Source of the DNA: Subtercola vilae
Lineage (GTDB): Bacteria > Actinomycetota > Actinomycetes > Actinomycetales > Microbacteriaceae
Assembly: GCF_004923255.1 (NCBI RefSeq)
Contig: NZ_QYRT01000014.1
Location: 27,878-91,877, forward strand
DNA length: 64,000 nucleotides
Reading direction: 5' to 3'
Below, in pieces: positions 17,331 to 26,535 of this stretch; positions within the stretch are counted from its first letter, which is position 1; each line of letters begins with the position of its first letter. The notes under the pieces were generated by a model, which did not search any database, had not been told where the DNA came from, and saw nothing but the letters and a program-made list of their open reading frames with translations. A program made the position numbers and the translations under genes.

Positions 17331-19358
17331 TCAGGCTGAGGTTCGCGGAATCGACGTGCGATACGTTCTCTCGAAGAATAGTTCGTCGCCTTCGAAAGTC
17401 GTCACGGTGCTCGCGAGTTCGAACGCGTGTCGTGTCGCCGTGATCACCGAGTGGGTGTGGATGCTCGTCTTCCACTCGCCCCGCTCGAGCGAGATTCGCC
17501 ACTCCGACTCCGCGCGGGCTGTGAGCGGGTCGTTCTGCTCGATGAAGTAGGTCTCGAGCGCGTCTTCGCTGAAGTGCAGCCCGTCGGGAAAAATGCGGTT
17601 GCCGCCGTAGTTCGGGTCGACCGTCACCGTGTAACTCTCGGTCTGCGGCTCGTAGCGCACCTCGCGCTCGGGCCGAACGACGGGCGGCGGCCCAGCCGTC
17701 ACACCCATCGGCGACGACTGCTCGGCCTCTTCGAAGCTCACGCGACTCGAACCGATCACGGCCGGGTCGAGGTCGTCGAGGGTCAGGATGCTCGCGGCCG
17801 CGTCGATCGAGACGGAGCCTCGTTCGCCGTGCGGCCAGATCCACGGCCAGTACGTGGTGGCGAGGGCCAGCCGCAGTTTGTGGCCCGCCGGCACGTGCCA
17901 CGAGATGGCCGTGAACTCGATGGCCGCGTCGACGAACTCGCCCGGAATCAGTTCGTCGACGGCATCCATACCGTTGCGGTGCAGAAGGTTGATGGCGCCG
18001 CGCGTGATGAGGGTCGACGAGCCGTCAGGCGCCACGTCGCAGAGGCGCGCGATGACGGTCGCCCTGGCGGCCGTGCTGCTGACCCGCAGGGTGAGACGCG
18101 CGAACCCCAGCAGGTTGATGTCTGAGGTGAGTACCGGGGTCTCGAACACGACCGAGCGGCCGTCTTCGGCGCGCTGGTCGGGTGGCAGGTCAGAGAGGTT
18201 TCCGAACGGAAACCAGCGGGCGGCGTCGACGCCGTGGTGCTGCGGGGTGTCGATGAGGGCGACGTTCGAGGCGTCGGTGGCGAGGCTTCGAAGGTCGCTA
18301 GCCAGCGAGAAGGTCTTCGACGAGATGTCGGCCGAGGGCCACGACGACAGACCGACCCAGCTGCCCTCGCGCACCGGGTAGTGCGTGGCGGGGCGAACAG
18401 ACTCCTGGTGGTAGAGACGGAGCGCCGGCTCGTCCATGACACCGGTGTCGATGCCCTTCAGCCAGTGATCCCACCAGCGGAGGGTCTCCTGCAGGAAGCC
18501 GATGGTCGGGCCCGGGGTGCGCTGGATGTCGGGGTACTGGTGCGACCACGGGCCGACAATACCCTTCACCGGCGCGTCGAGCTTGTCGACGAGACGCAGA
18601 ACGGCGTTGCGGTACGGGTCGGCCCAGCCGCCCACCGCGAGAACCGCGGCCTCGATGGCGGAATAGTCTTCGTTCACCGAACCGTGGCGCCAATAGTCGT
18701 CGCGCTCCTGGTGCGCGAGCCAGATCTCGGAGAACGGCCGCAGGGCATCCAGTCTCGCCGCCCACATCGAACGCCAGGCGTCACCGACGTGCGCGGGGTC
18801 TGGCGGGCGGCTCTGGAAGGCGAGCATGGTGCCGGCCCACGCGCTCATGTCGATGCCGAGCATCGCGCCGCCGTAGTAGTGAACGTCGTCGGCGTAACGG
18901 TCATCGGTTGAGCACACCGTGACGATGGCCGCGAGGGCTGGCGGGCGTTCGGCCGCGAGCTGCAACGAGTTGAAACCGCCCCACGAGATGCCGAACATGC
19001 CCACCTTGCCGGTGCACCACGGCTGCGCTGCCAGCCACGCGATGACCTCGAGACCGTCGGCCTGTTCCTGCTCGTGGTACTCGTCGAGCATGAGGCCCTG
19101 CGAGTCACCGGAGCCGCGCATGTCGACGCGCACCGACGCGTAGCCGTTGCCAGCGTACCAGGGGTGGCGCTGGGCATCGCGCGGGCCTGTCCAGTCGCTG
19201 CGGCGGTAGGGCAGGTATTCGAGCAGCGCTGGCACCGGGCTCGCCTCGGCATCGTCTGGCAGCCAGATTGTGGCGGCAAGCAGCGTGCCGTCGCGCATCG
19301 GAATCGAGACGTCGGTGAGCACGGTCACGGTGCGGTCGAATTCGGTGCGGATCTTCAT
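17331..19358 (-). CDS. CocE/NonD-family hydrolase (X-Pro dipeptidyl-peptidase S15 fold)
   Basis: 675 residues. The alpha/beta-hydrolase nucleophile is Ser125 in GISWGGF. RVDMRGSGDSQG precedes it, and a C-terminal jelly-roll domain (from about 400) is typical of cocaine esterase, X-Pro dipeptidyl-peptidase and alpha-amino-acid ester hydrolase. There is no signal peptide, so it acts in the cytoplasm. Its place directly after a peptide-type ABC importer suggests it cleaves an imported ester, acylated amino acid or Pro-containing peptide. A 135-bp gap (19359-19493) with GC-rich inverted repeats separates it from the ATPase gene; I see no gene there. Confidence 0.88.
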   Translation of the reverse strand: MKIRTEFDRTVTVLTDVSIPMRDGTLLAATIWLPDDAEASPVPALLEYLPYRRSDWTGPRDAQRHPWYAGNGYASVRVDMRGSGDSQGLMLDEYHEQEQADGLEVIAWLAAQPWCTGKVGMFGISWGGFNSLQLAAERPPALAAIVTVCSTDDRYADDVHYYGGAMLGIDMSAWAGTMLAFQSRPPDPAHVGDAWRSMWAARLDALRPFSEIWLAHQERDDYWRHGSVNEDYSAIEAAVLAVGGWADPYRNAVLRLVDKLDAPVKGIVGPWSHQYPDIQRTPGPTIGFLQETLRWWDHWLKGIDTGVMDEPALRLYHQESVRPATHYPVREGSWVGLSSWPSADISSKTFSLASDLRSLATDASNVALIDTPQHHGVDAARWFPFGNLSDLPPDQRAEDGRSVVFETPVLTSDINLLGFARLTLRVSSTAARATVIARLCDVAPDGSSTLITRGAINLLHRNGMDAVDELIPGEFVDAAIEFTAISWHVPAGHKLRLALATTYWPWIWPHGERGSVSIDAAASILTLDDLDPAVIGSSRVSFEEAEQSSPMGVTAGPPPVVRPEREVRYEPQTESYTVTVDPNYGGNRIFPDGLHFSEDALETYFIEQNDPLTARAESEWRISLERGEWKTSIHTHSVITATRHAFELASTVTTFEGDELFFERTYRTSIPRTSA

Positions 19359-19493
19359 GGTGGAGCTGGCCTTTCAGGGTGGGGCGGGGGTGGTGCGGTG
19401 TGGCGGAGGGTGATGACTGCGCCGGTCAGGCGCGGGTACCGGATGCGCATGCGACCGGGGGTGCGGCGCTGCGGCCGCCGCGAGCGACAGGCT

Positions 19494-21443
19494 TCAGGCC
19501 GCGACGAACGCCGGCTCGTGGATGAGTTCGGGCAGTGTGGCGTGGCACGTGATGTGATGGGTCTCTGACACCGCGAGATCGGGTGGCGTCACCGTGAGGC
19601 ACACGTCACGAACGATCGGGCAGCGGCTCGCGAACGGGCAGCCGTGCTCGGGCGGCGCCAGCGGCACCTCGTCTGCGACCTTCTCGAGCGTGTCGGAGTG
19701 CTCGTCACCGAGCTCGATCACCGCGTCGAGCAGCAGCCGTGTGTACGGGTGCGAGACGTTCGCGAAGATCTGCTCGACCGTGCCCTCTTCGACGATGCGC
19801 CCGAGGTACAGCACGATCACGCGGTCGGCGATCGCCCGCACCACCGCCAGGTCGTGGGTGATGAAGAGGAACCCGATCTGCTTCGACGTTGCGAGCGTGT
19901 CGACGAGTCGCAGAATCGACGACTGCACCGAGACGTCGAGCGCCGAGACGATCTCGTCGGCGAGCACGAGCTGCGGCTGGGCCGAGATCGCCCGCGCAAT
20001 GCCGACCCGCTGGCGCTCACCGCCCGACAGCTGCCCGGGCAGACGCTCGGAGTACGACCCGGGCAACTCGACGTCGCTGAGGGCACCCGCCACACTCGCG
20101 CCGCGCACCTTGAACAGGTCGATGGGGCGCTGGATGGCCGCTTCGACACTCTTGCGCGGGTTCAACGAGGTGTCGGCATTCTGAAAGATGAGTTGCACGG
20201 CCTGGCGCTCGGCCTTGGAGCGCCGAGCCACCGTCGCCGCGAGCGGCGCACCGCCACCACGTGCAGCAGAACCGGCGCCACCGCCCGCGCCGGCCGCGCG
20301 ACGGCCTGCACCAGCAGCAGCCCCAGCCCCCGCGAGCGTGATGCTCCCCGCCGCCGGCCGCTGCAACCCCGCGATGGTCGTCGCTATCGTCGACTTGCCA
20401 GAGCCAGACTCCCCCACCAGCGCGACGATCTCGCCCGCGGCGACATCGAAACTCACACCCTGCACCGTGGGCCCCGTTCCGGCCACAGGCCGCCGCCGGT
20501 AGTCGACCGACAGGTCGCGAACCGACAGCACCACGGGCGCATCCACCGGAGCGACGCGCAGCGTGACCTCGTCGCTCTGCACCCACTCGGCATCAGCATC
20601 GAGCGCCTGGTGGTCGAGGCTCGGCGGAATACCCGGTCGATCGATGCGCGGCACACTCGCGATGAGCCCTCGGGTGTAGGGATGCCCGGGCGAGCCCAGC
20701 ACCTGTCGAACCCCACCGAACTCCACGATCTCTCCCATACGCAGCACCGCCACGTCGGAGCACATCTTGTCGATGACTCCGAGGTCGTGGCTCACGATCA
20801 CCATCGACATGCTGCGGGAGCGCTGCAGGTCGAGCAACAGGTCGAGAATTGCCGCCTGGGTCACCACATCGAGGCCGGTGGTGGGTTCATCCAGTACCAG
20901 CACGGTCGGGTCGGAGGCGAGCGCGATGGCAATACCGATGCGCTGCTGCTGGCCGCCCGAGAACTGGTGCGGGTACCGGTCGAGCGCCGCCCGCGGGTTC
21001 GGCAGCCGAACGAGCCGCAGCAGTTCTTCTGCACGCTCGCGCTGGGCCCGCTTGTCGCCGCGGAGCCCGTGCAGCGACTCGGCGATCTGCTCACGGATCT
21101 TCATGGTGGGCGTGAGAGCATTGCCCGCATTCTGCGGCACCATCGCCACCTCATTGATGCGAAAACGGCGAAGCTCTGCCGAGCCGAGTGCGAAGACGTC
21201 GTTGCCGGCCACGCTCACAGTTCCGCCGGAGATAAACGACGTCGAACGCAGCGACCCGAGCAGCGCGCCAGCGAGGGTCGACTTGCCCGAACCCGATTCG
21301 CCGACGAGGCCGAGAACGCGGCCCCGCTCGAGCGACACAGACACGTTCTTCAGTACGTCGACCTGCCGGGCGTTCGCCCCGCTGCCGGTGCGATACGACA
21401 CGGTGAGGTCGTCGACCCCGACAACCTGCTCTGTGGTGTTCAT
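19494..21443 (-). CDS. Dipeptide/oligopeptide ABC transporter, fused double ATPase (DppD-DppF type)
   Basis: 649 residues from ATG 21443. Two complete ABC modules: the first with GLVGESGSGKST, signature FSGGQQQRIG and VLVLDEPTTGLD; the second with ALVGESGSGKST, LSGGERQRVG and LVLADEIVSALD (Ile-Val instead of the usual Pro-Thr). Each ends in an oligopeptide-transporter C-terminal region; the last has CPFASRCPIVRDVC. An Ala/Gly-rich insert (GAGRRAAGAGGGAGS) interrupts the second module before its Q-loop. The start overlaps the permease stop (TGATG). It energises the importer encoded just upstream. Confidence 0.93.
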   Translation of the reverse strand: MNTTEQVVGVDDLTVSYRTGSGANARQVDVLKNVSVSLERGRVLGLVGESGSGKSTLAGALLGSLRSTSFISGGTVSVAGNDVFALGSAELRRFRINEVAMVPQNAGNALTPTMKIREQIAESLHGLRGDKRAQRERAEELLRLVRLPNPRAALDRYPHQFSGGQQQRIGIAIALASDPTVLVLDEPTTGLDVVTQAAILDLLLDLQRSRSMSMVIVSHDLGVIDKMCSDVAVLRMGEIVEFGGVRQVLGSPGHPYTRGLIASVPRIDRPGIPPSLDHQALDADAEWVQSDEVTLRVAPVDAPVVLSVRDLSVDYRRRPVAGTGPTVQGVSFDVAAGEIVALVGESGSGKSTIATTIAGLQRPAAGSITLAGAGAAAGAGRRAAGAGGGAGSAARGGGAPLAATVARRSKAERQAVQLIFQNADTSLNPRKSVEAAIQRPIDLFKVRGASVAGALSDVELPGSYSERLPGQLSGGERQRVGIARAISAQPQLVLADEIVSALDVSVQSSILRLVDTLATSKQIGFLFITHDLAVVRAIADRVIVLYLGRIVEEGTVEQIFANVSHPYTRLLLDAVIELGDEHSDTLEKVADEVPLAPPEHGCPFASRCPIVRDVCLTVTPPDLAVSETHHITCHATLPELIHEPAFVAA

Positions 21444-22333
21444 CAGCCGAGTACCTCTTTCATGCGGTCGATGCCGAAGCTCTTGGCGAGCCCGTCTGCG
21501 GCCAGGTTGAGCCCCACGATCAGGGTGGCGAGGGCCACGATCGGCGCCACCGTCGACAGGGGTGCGATGGCCATCAGGTTGCGGTTCTCCGCCACCATGA
21601 GGCCCCAATCGGGGGTGGGTGGGTTGGCGCCGAAGCCGAGGAACGAGAGCGAGCTGATGAGCAGCACGATCCACGAGGCTCGCATGGCGAATTCGACCAG
21701 AATCACGTCGAGCACGTTCGGGAACACCTCGCGCAGCAGAATCGAGAACATGCCCTCACCGCGGGCGCGGGCGGCCGTGATGAAGTCTTTGCTGAGCACA
21801 TCGAGAATGGCGGCGCGAACCACGCGGGTCACACCCCCGGTGTAGACCACGACGGCGGCGAACACGATGACCCACTGGCCGCTGCCGAACACGGTGACGA
21901 TCACCAGCAGCGACAGAATGGCGGGAATAGCGAGAATCGAGTCGAGCACCCGCGTGATGACCTCGTCGACGATGCCGCCTCGAAAGGCTGCGATGCCCGC
22001 GATGAGCGAACCGAGGGCCACCGTGATGACGGTCGCGGCGAAACTCACCGTGAGCGCGTACTGACCGCCGTAGAGCGTACGGGTCAGAATGTCGCGCCCG
22101 AGCGCATCGGCGCCGAGCAGGTGAGCACCCGACGGGTCGGCCAGCGCCGACATCGCGTCGTTGGTCGTGGGGTTGTACGGCGTCAGCACCGGCGCGAAGA
22201 TCGCCAGAATGATCTGCAGAATCACCAGGCCGAAGCCCACCGTGGCGCTCTTCGACGAGAGAATCGAGCGCACTACCCGGCGAGCGGATGCCCGATTCTG
22301 TGTGAATCTGCTCGAAACTGTCACGGCGGTCAT
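21443..22333 (-). CDS. Dipeptide ABC transporter permease, DppC type
   Basis: 296 residues from ATG 22333. Six membrane segments are expected, beginning with VGFGLVILQIILAIFAPVL. The EAA coupling loop is visible as AARARGEGMFSILLREVFPN. The OppC-type N-terminal tail and the GADALGRDILTRTLYG motif are typical. It overlaps the upstream permease by 4 nt (ATGA) and the ATPase by 1 nt, so all are translationally coupled. Longer upstream in-frame starts overlap the previous gene and are unlikely. Confidence 0.93.
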   Translation of the reverse strand: MTAVTVSSRFTQNRASARRVVRSILSSKSATVGFGLVILQIILAIFAPVLTPYNPTTNDAMSALADPSGAHLLGADALGRDILTRTLYGGQYALTVSFAATVITVALGSLIAGIAAFRGGIVDEVITRVLDSILAIPAILSLLVIVTVFGSGQWVIVFAAVVVYTGGVTRVVRAAILDVLSKDFITAARARGEGMFSILLREVFPNVLDVILVEFAMRASWIVLLISSLSFLGFGANPPTPDWGLMVAENRNLMAIAPLSTVAPIVALATLIVGLNLAADGLAKSFGIDRMKEVLG

Positions 22334-23286
22334 CGTGCGCTCCTTGAGTGCCTGAGGCGCGGGTTCAGCGCAATCGAAATGAGGTCGGCGAGCAGGTTGC
22401 ACACCACGAACACCACCGCACTCAGAACGGTGATGAGAAGAATGACCGGCAGGTCGCGGGTCTGCACCGACTGGATCATGAGCGTGCCGATGCCCGGGTA
22501 GTTGAAGATGCTCTCGACCACCACCACACCGCCCACGAGCCACGCCACGTTCATCGCGATCACGTTGAGGGTGGGCAGCATGGCGCTCGGCAGGATGTGC
22601 TTGAACACGATGCGGCCGAGCGAGTTGCCCTTCAGCACCGCGGTGCGCACGAACTCGCTGTCGGAGACGTCGATGACCGAGGTTCGCATCATGCGGATGA
22701 TGTAGGCGCTCAGCACGAAGATGAGGGCCACCGCCGGCAGCGTCACCGAGGGCAGAAGCTCAGCAATTGTCGCGTTCTGGCCGGCCACCACCACCGCGGG
22801 GAAGAACGGAATAGTGATGGAGAACAGCAGCACGAGAACCGTCGCCACCACGAACTCTGGCACGCTCATGCCCACCAGGGCGATGGTCGAGATGGCAACG
22901 TCTGGCCACTTGTCGCGCAGCAGCCCGGCCACCATTCCGAGCACGAGGGCGAGGGTGATGCCCACCACGATGGTGATCACGGCGAGCAGCGAGGTGTTGA
23001 CGAGCGCGCGGCCCACCTCGGCTCCCACGCTCTGGTGCGAGACCAGCGACGTGCCGAAGTCGCCGTGCAGGGCACCGCCCAGCCATGAGAAGAAGCGGGC
23101 GATGGCCGGTTGGTCGAGGCCCAGCTGGCCGCGGAGGGTGGCCACGGCATCCGGAGTCGCATTCTGACCGAGGATCTGGGTCGCTGCATCGCCAGGCAGC
23201 AGTTGGATCGCAGTGAACACCAGCACCGTTGCGAGCAGCACGGTGACCACAGAAAGCGCAACGCGCCTGGCGATGAGCAGTGTCAT
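22330..23286 (-). CDS. Dipeptide ABC transporter permease, DppB type
   Basis: 318 residues from ATG 23286, which overlaps the binding-protein stop by 1 nt (TGATG). N-terminal helix VALSVVTVLLATVLVFTAIQ is followed by LPGDAATQILGQ, the DppB hallmark region, and an EAA loop (FVRTAVLKGNSLGRIVFKHI). It forms the membrane channel with the DppC-type subunit. Confidence 0.93.
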   Translation of the reverse strand: MTLLIARRVALSVVTVLLATVLVFTAIQLLPGDAATQILGQNATPDAVATLRGQLGLDQPAIARFFSWLGGALHGDFGTSLVSHQSVGAEVGRALVNTSLLAVITIVVGITLALVLGMVAGLLRDKWPDVAISTIALVGMSVPEFVVATVLVLLFSITIPFFPAVVVAGQNATIAELLPSVTLPAVALIFVLSAYIIRMMRTSVIDVSDSEFVRTAVLKGNSLGRIVFKHILPSAMLPTLNVIAMNVAWLVGGVVVVESIFNYPGIGTLMIQSVQTRDLPVILLITVLSAVVFVVCNLLADLISIALNPRLRHSRSAR

Positions 23287-24884
23287 CAGACGGCCTCGAA
23301 ACCGATCTTTAGGTAGTCGAACTCGAAGCCGTGCTCGTCGTAGTTGACGATCTTCTTGCTCAGGCCCACGAGACGGTCGGAGAAGAACGGGGTGAGCGAG
23401 CCACCGTCGTCGATCAGAATCTTCTGAGCGTCTTGGTAGAGCGTCTTTCGTTTGGCGTCGTCGACCGTGGCACGGGCCGCGTCGAGCGTCTGGTCGAACG
23501 TGGGGTTCGAGTAGGCGGTCTCGTTGTACGAGGAGCCCGAGCGGAAGATCTGGTTCAGAAGCTGGTCGATGGGCCGCCCGGTGTACCAGTAGGTGGCCAT
23601 CAGCGGCTTCTTCATCCACACATCGGTGTAGTACGAGTCGGCCGAGGCGTTCACCACGTTGAGCGTGATGTTCGACGGCGCCATCGAGCCCTTGAGGGCG
23701 AGGGCGAGCGGGGTGAGTACCGGGTCGTACGTCGAGGTGTAGATGTCGCTGGTGAACGAATCCATGCCGGCCTGCTTCAGCAGCGACTTCGACTTGTCGG
23801 GGTCGTAGTCGAGCCCGTAGTCGAGGTAATACGCCTCGGTCGGCGGCACCGGGTTGTTCTTGGCCACAGTTCCGTAGTTCTGAACCGAGAGTTGCAGCAC
23901 CTCGGTGGGGTTGTACGCGTGGGCGAGGGCCTGGCGCACGAGCGGGTTCGAGAACTCGGCGCTCGAGTTGAGCATAGGCACCGGGTACCACTGGGCGTTC
24001 TTGATGGTCGACACGGTGACGGTCGTCGACGCGGTGACGAGCTTGGCCGAGGCGAAGTCGAGGTTCGTCTGGGCGATGAAGTCGACCTGGCCGGCGAGCA
24101 GCGCGTTCACGCGGGCCTGGGTGTCGGCGATCGATGAGAACTCGATGCTGTCGAGCATCGGCTTGTCTCCGAAGTAGCTCTCATTGCGGGCCACAGCGCC
24201 GGGGCCGGCTGCCGTGAAGCTCGTGAGCGAGAACGGGCCGGTGCCGATGCCGCTGGCACCGATGGTCGCGGCCGAGCCGGCGGGGATGATGTAGCAGTTG
24301 TACCCCGCGAGCAGGCTGGCGAACTCCGCGTTCGGTGAGCTGAGCGCGAAGACCACGGTGGTTGCGGTGGGCGCGCTGATCGAGCTGCCCGTGAGAAACG
24401 GGCTGAGCACGCCGGCCTGGGGTGAGGCGGTCGCCGGGTCGAGAATGTGCTGCATCGTGTAGACGACATCCGCAGAGGTGAAGGGCTTGCCGTCGTGCCA
24501 GGAGACATCGCTTCGCAGTGTGAAGGTCCAGGTCATGGCGTCGGGGGTCTGCTGCCACGAGGCGGCGAGGTCGGGCAGCAGGCTGCCGGAGGTCGAGAGC
24601 TTCACCAGGCGGTTGTACAGAGCGCCGAGGTACTCGTAGGCCGAGAGCGAGCTGGCCGGGTCGAGGGTCTCGGCCTTGGATGCCGGTGGCCGAGCAATGC
24701 GCAGAATGCCGCCCTTGGCAGCCGTACCCGTGCGCGGAGCCCCGATGGCGTTCGTGGTGGCGCCCCCGCCGCCGGTGCTGCAGCCGGCCAGTAGCGTAGG
24801 AACAATAACGCCGAGAGCCGCACCGAAGATGACGTTCCTCCGGCTCAGCTGGTGGCCCTTCACGGTGTCGAGTAGACGATCCAT
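23286..24884 (-). CDS. ABC transporter substrate-binding lipoprotein, family 5 (peptide/opine/nickel)
   Basis: 532 residues. The N-terminus carries twin arginines (SRRNVIFGAALGV) and a lipobox LLAGC at about residue 35, so it is probably exported (possibly by Tat) and lipid-anchored. The solute-binding family 5 pattern follows, including DLAASWQQTPDAMTWTFTLR and VSWHDGKPFTSADVVYT. It is the first gene of the operon binding protein - DppB - DppC - ATPase - CocE hydrolase - TetR. SD-like AAAGGA is about 12 nt upstream. Substrate is unknown; peptide or amino-acid ester is plausible. Confidence 0.92.
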   Translation of the reverse strand: MDRLLDTVKGHQLSRRNVIFGAALGVIVPTLLAGCSTGGGGATTNAIGAPRTGTAAKGGILRIARPPASKAETLDPASSLSAYEYLGALYNRLVKLSTSGSLLPDLAASWQQTPDAMTWTFTLRSDVSWHDGKPFTSADVVYTMQHILDPATASPQAGVLSPFLTGSSISAPTATTVVFALSSPNAEFASLLAGYNCYIIPAGSAATIGASGIGTGPFSLTSFTAAGPGAVARNESYFGDKPMLDSIEFSSIADTQARVNALLAGQVDFIAQTNLDFASAKLVTASTTVTVSTIKNAQWYPVPMLNSSAEFSNPLVRQALAHAYNPTEVLQLSVQNYGTVAKNNPVPPTEAYYLDYGLDYDPDKSKSLLKQAGMDSFTSDIYTSTYDPVLTPLALALKGSMAPSNITLNVVNASADSYYTDVWMKKPLMATYWYTGRPIDQLLNQIFRSGSSYNETAYSNPTFDQTLDAARATVDDAKRKTLYQDAQKILIDDGGSLTPFFSDRLVGLSKKIVNYDEHGFEFDYLKIGFEAV

Positions 24885-24925
24885 CGAGTTGTCACATCCT
24901 TTGAGTTATTTGGTTTGGCGCAATA

Positions 24926-24949
24926 CTATTTGTTCTAGCGTACGAATAG
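24926..24949. promoter_or_regulatory. Imperfect 24-bp palindrome in divergent promoter region, candidate operator
   Basis: Outer halves CTATT and AATAG pair exactly, with further matches inside (GT/AC and C/G), giving 8 of 12 symmetric pairs. It lies in the AT-rich 24885-25016 gap between the ABC operon (-) and the EamA gene (+). A possible minus-strand -10, TAGTAT, overlaps its left end. A TetR site is the natural guess because a TetR gene closes the operon. Confidence 0.5.
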
Positions 24950-25016
24950 CTCGCTTTTAATAACAATTCAATCGGCAGAATTTACAGGCCGGAAACACAC
25001 CGTTACGGAGAACCGA

Positions 25017-25922
25017 TTGAGGAGCTGGCTGCTCAGACCCGATGTACTGATGGTGGTCACATCGGCGCCGACCTACGTGGCTACAAGACAGGCCCTCACC
25101 GGTTTGTCACCGCAAGACCTCACGGCGGTGCGATTTCTGGGCGCCGCCGTCGTACTCGGCATCTTTCTGCTCGTGAGGCGGCAGAGCCTTCGCCTGCGCA
25201 CCCGGCACCTGCCCCGCATGATCGCAACAGCCCTGCTCGGCTACGCCGGCTACGGGTTGCTGCTGAACGTCGGGCAGACCACCGTGCCCGCCGGAACGAC
25301 GAGCCTACTGCTGAACATCTCGCCCGTTTTTGCGTTCTTCCTGGGCTTCGTGGTGCTGAAAGAACGAACCTCCCTGCTCGGCTACACCGGCATCGTGGTG
25401 GCCGTGATCGGCGTCGTCATCATCACACTGGGTGGCTCATCAGCCGTCGGCTTCAACATGAGCGCTCTCTACATCGTCGCCGCCGCGCTCGTGCTCGCAG
25501 TCTTCCTCATCGTGCAGCAGCCACTCCTTCGCGAGTTGCCGGCCGTCGAAGTGGTCTTCTGGGGCAGCGCCCTCGGTGGTCTCGCCACCCTGCCGGCCAC
25601 CGACTTCGCGGGCGGCGTCAACCAGAGCCAGCTCGGCGTGGGCTTCTGGTTCGCCCTTCTCGTGCTGATCGTCGTCAGCACGTGCCTGGCATACGGGTTC
25701 TGGAACGTCTCACTCGCCCGCACCAGCGTCGCGCAAGGCGGTTCGCTGCTCTACGTCGTACCCGTGTTCTCACTTCTGCTCGGCTGGTGGTTGTTCGGCG
25801 AAGTGCCGAGCATCGCCGCCTGGATCGGCGGGGTGCTCGCGCTGGCCGGTGTGGTAGTGCTGTCGATTGCACGGCCGAGGGTGCGCTCCAGCGCGCTCCC
25901 GGCCGTGCAGGTGGTGCCGTGA
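25017..25922 (+). CDS. EamA-family (drug/metabolite) transporter
   Basis: 301 residues with about ten hydrophobic segments in two EamA repeats; the second half includes GYTGIVVAVIGVVIITLGG and LLLGWWLFGEVPSIAAWIGGVLALAGVVVL. The start is TTG 25017, supported by GGAG at 25007-25010, 6 nt upstream. This family exports small metabolites or amino-acid derivatives. Being divergent from the peptide-uptake operon it could export a product of it, but that is speculation. Confidence 0.88.
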   Translation: MRSWLLRPDVLMVVTSAPTYVATRQALTGLSPQDLTAVRFLGAAVVLGIFLLVRRQSLRLRTRHLPRMIATALLGYAGYGLLLNVGQTTVPAGTTSLLLNISPVFAFFLGFVVLKERTSLLGYTGIVVAVIGVVIITLGGSSAVGFNMSALYIVAAALVLAVFLIVQQPLLRELPAVEVVFWGSALGGLATLPATDFAGGVNQSQLGVGFWFALLVLIVVSTCLAYGFWNVSLARTSVAQGGSLLYVVPVFSLLLGWWLFGEVPSIAAWIGGVLALAGVVVLSIARPRVRSSALPAVQVVP

Positions 25923-25965
25923 ATGCTGCCGCGCGCGGGCTGCATGGTGCCATGAAAGCGCTGCT

Positions 25966-26445
25966 GTGACCGGGCCCGAGGTACACGAGGAGAACGTGCG
26001 GGTCGAGCTGAGCGCTGCCGCAGAACGGATGCTCGCGGGGGTGTGTGGAGCGGCCATCCGGAGCCTCGGGGCAACCCTCGTGACCGTGTCGCTGTGGCGC
26101 CCCGAGCAGCACGATCTGGTGCGCATCGCCTCGAACCTGCCCGCGGTGTATCGCGTCGGAGGCATCTCGAGCGGGCTCGGGGCCGATTGGGTGCGCCAGT
26201 GCGTCATCGACCAGGTGTCGTTCATCGCCGAAGACGAGGCTGCCGTCACCTCTGACGCCTTCGAGCACCACGACGTACTGGCTGCGCTCAATCTCGGCGC
26301 TGCGATCAATGCCGTCATCGCGCGCAACGGGGTCTTCTACGGCTGCCTGAACGTGCTCGGCCCGGCGGGCAGCTTCACCGAGGCGCAGCTCATCGAGGCC
26401 GACGCACTCGCCGCCCGTCTCATCGACACGCTCGCCGGGTTGTAG
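25966..26445 (+). CDS. GAF-domain-like protein
   Basis: About 159 residues from GTG 25966; GTG 25996, with GAGGAG close upstream, is an alternative. The core (LVTVSLWRPEQHDLVRIASNLP, then GADWVRQCVIDQVSFIAED and FYGCLNVLGPAGSFTEAQL) matches the GAF fold pattern of small-molecule sensors. There is no output domain. It follows the EamA gene by 43 nt. The ligand is unknown. Confidence 0.72.
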   Translation: MTGPEVHEENVRVELSAAAERMLAGVCGAAIRSLGATLVTVSLWRPEQHDLVRIASNLPAVYRVGGISSGLGADWVRQCVIDQVSFIAEDEAAVTSDAFEHHDVLAALNLGAAINAVIARNGVFYGCLNVLGPAGSFTEAQLIEADALAARLIDTLAGL

Positions 26446-26493
26446 AGCGACCTCCGGTGTGGTGGCCGCCCGCGGCCCGCACGACGGCACTGG

Positions 26494-26520
26494 CAGCTAC
26501 AGCTACAGCTACAGCTACAG
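26494..26520. repeat. 6-bp tandem repeat (CAGCTA) between convergent genes
   Basis: Four and a half exact copies of CAGCTA between the GAF gene (+) and the antiporter gene (-). It is followed by GCGGCAGCCGC, which continues the GC-rich spacer to the antiporter stop. Confidence 0.92.
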
Positions 26521-26535
26521 CGGCAGCCGCAAGCC

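Noticed and set aside
26494..26520. (CAGCTA)n as a phase-variable promoter element
   Set aside because: It lies between two convergent gene ends, not in a promoter or at a gene start.
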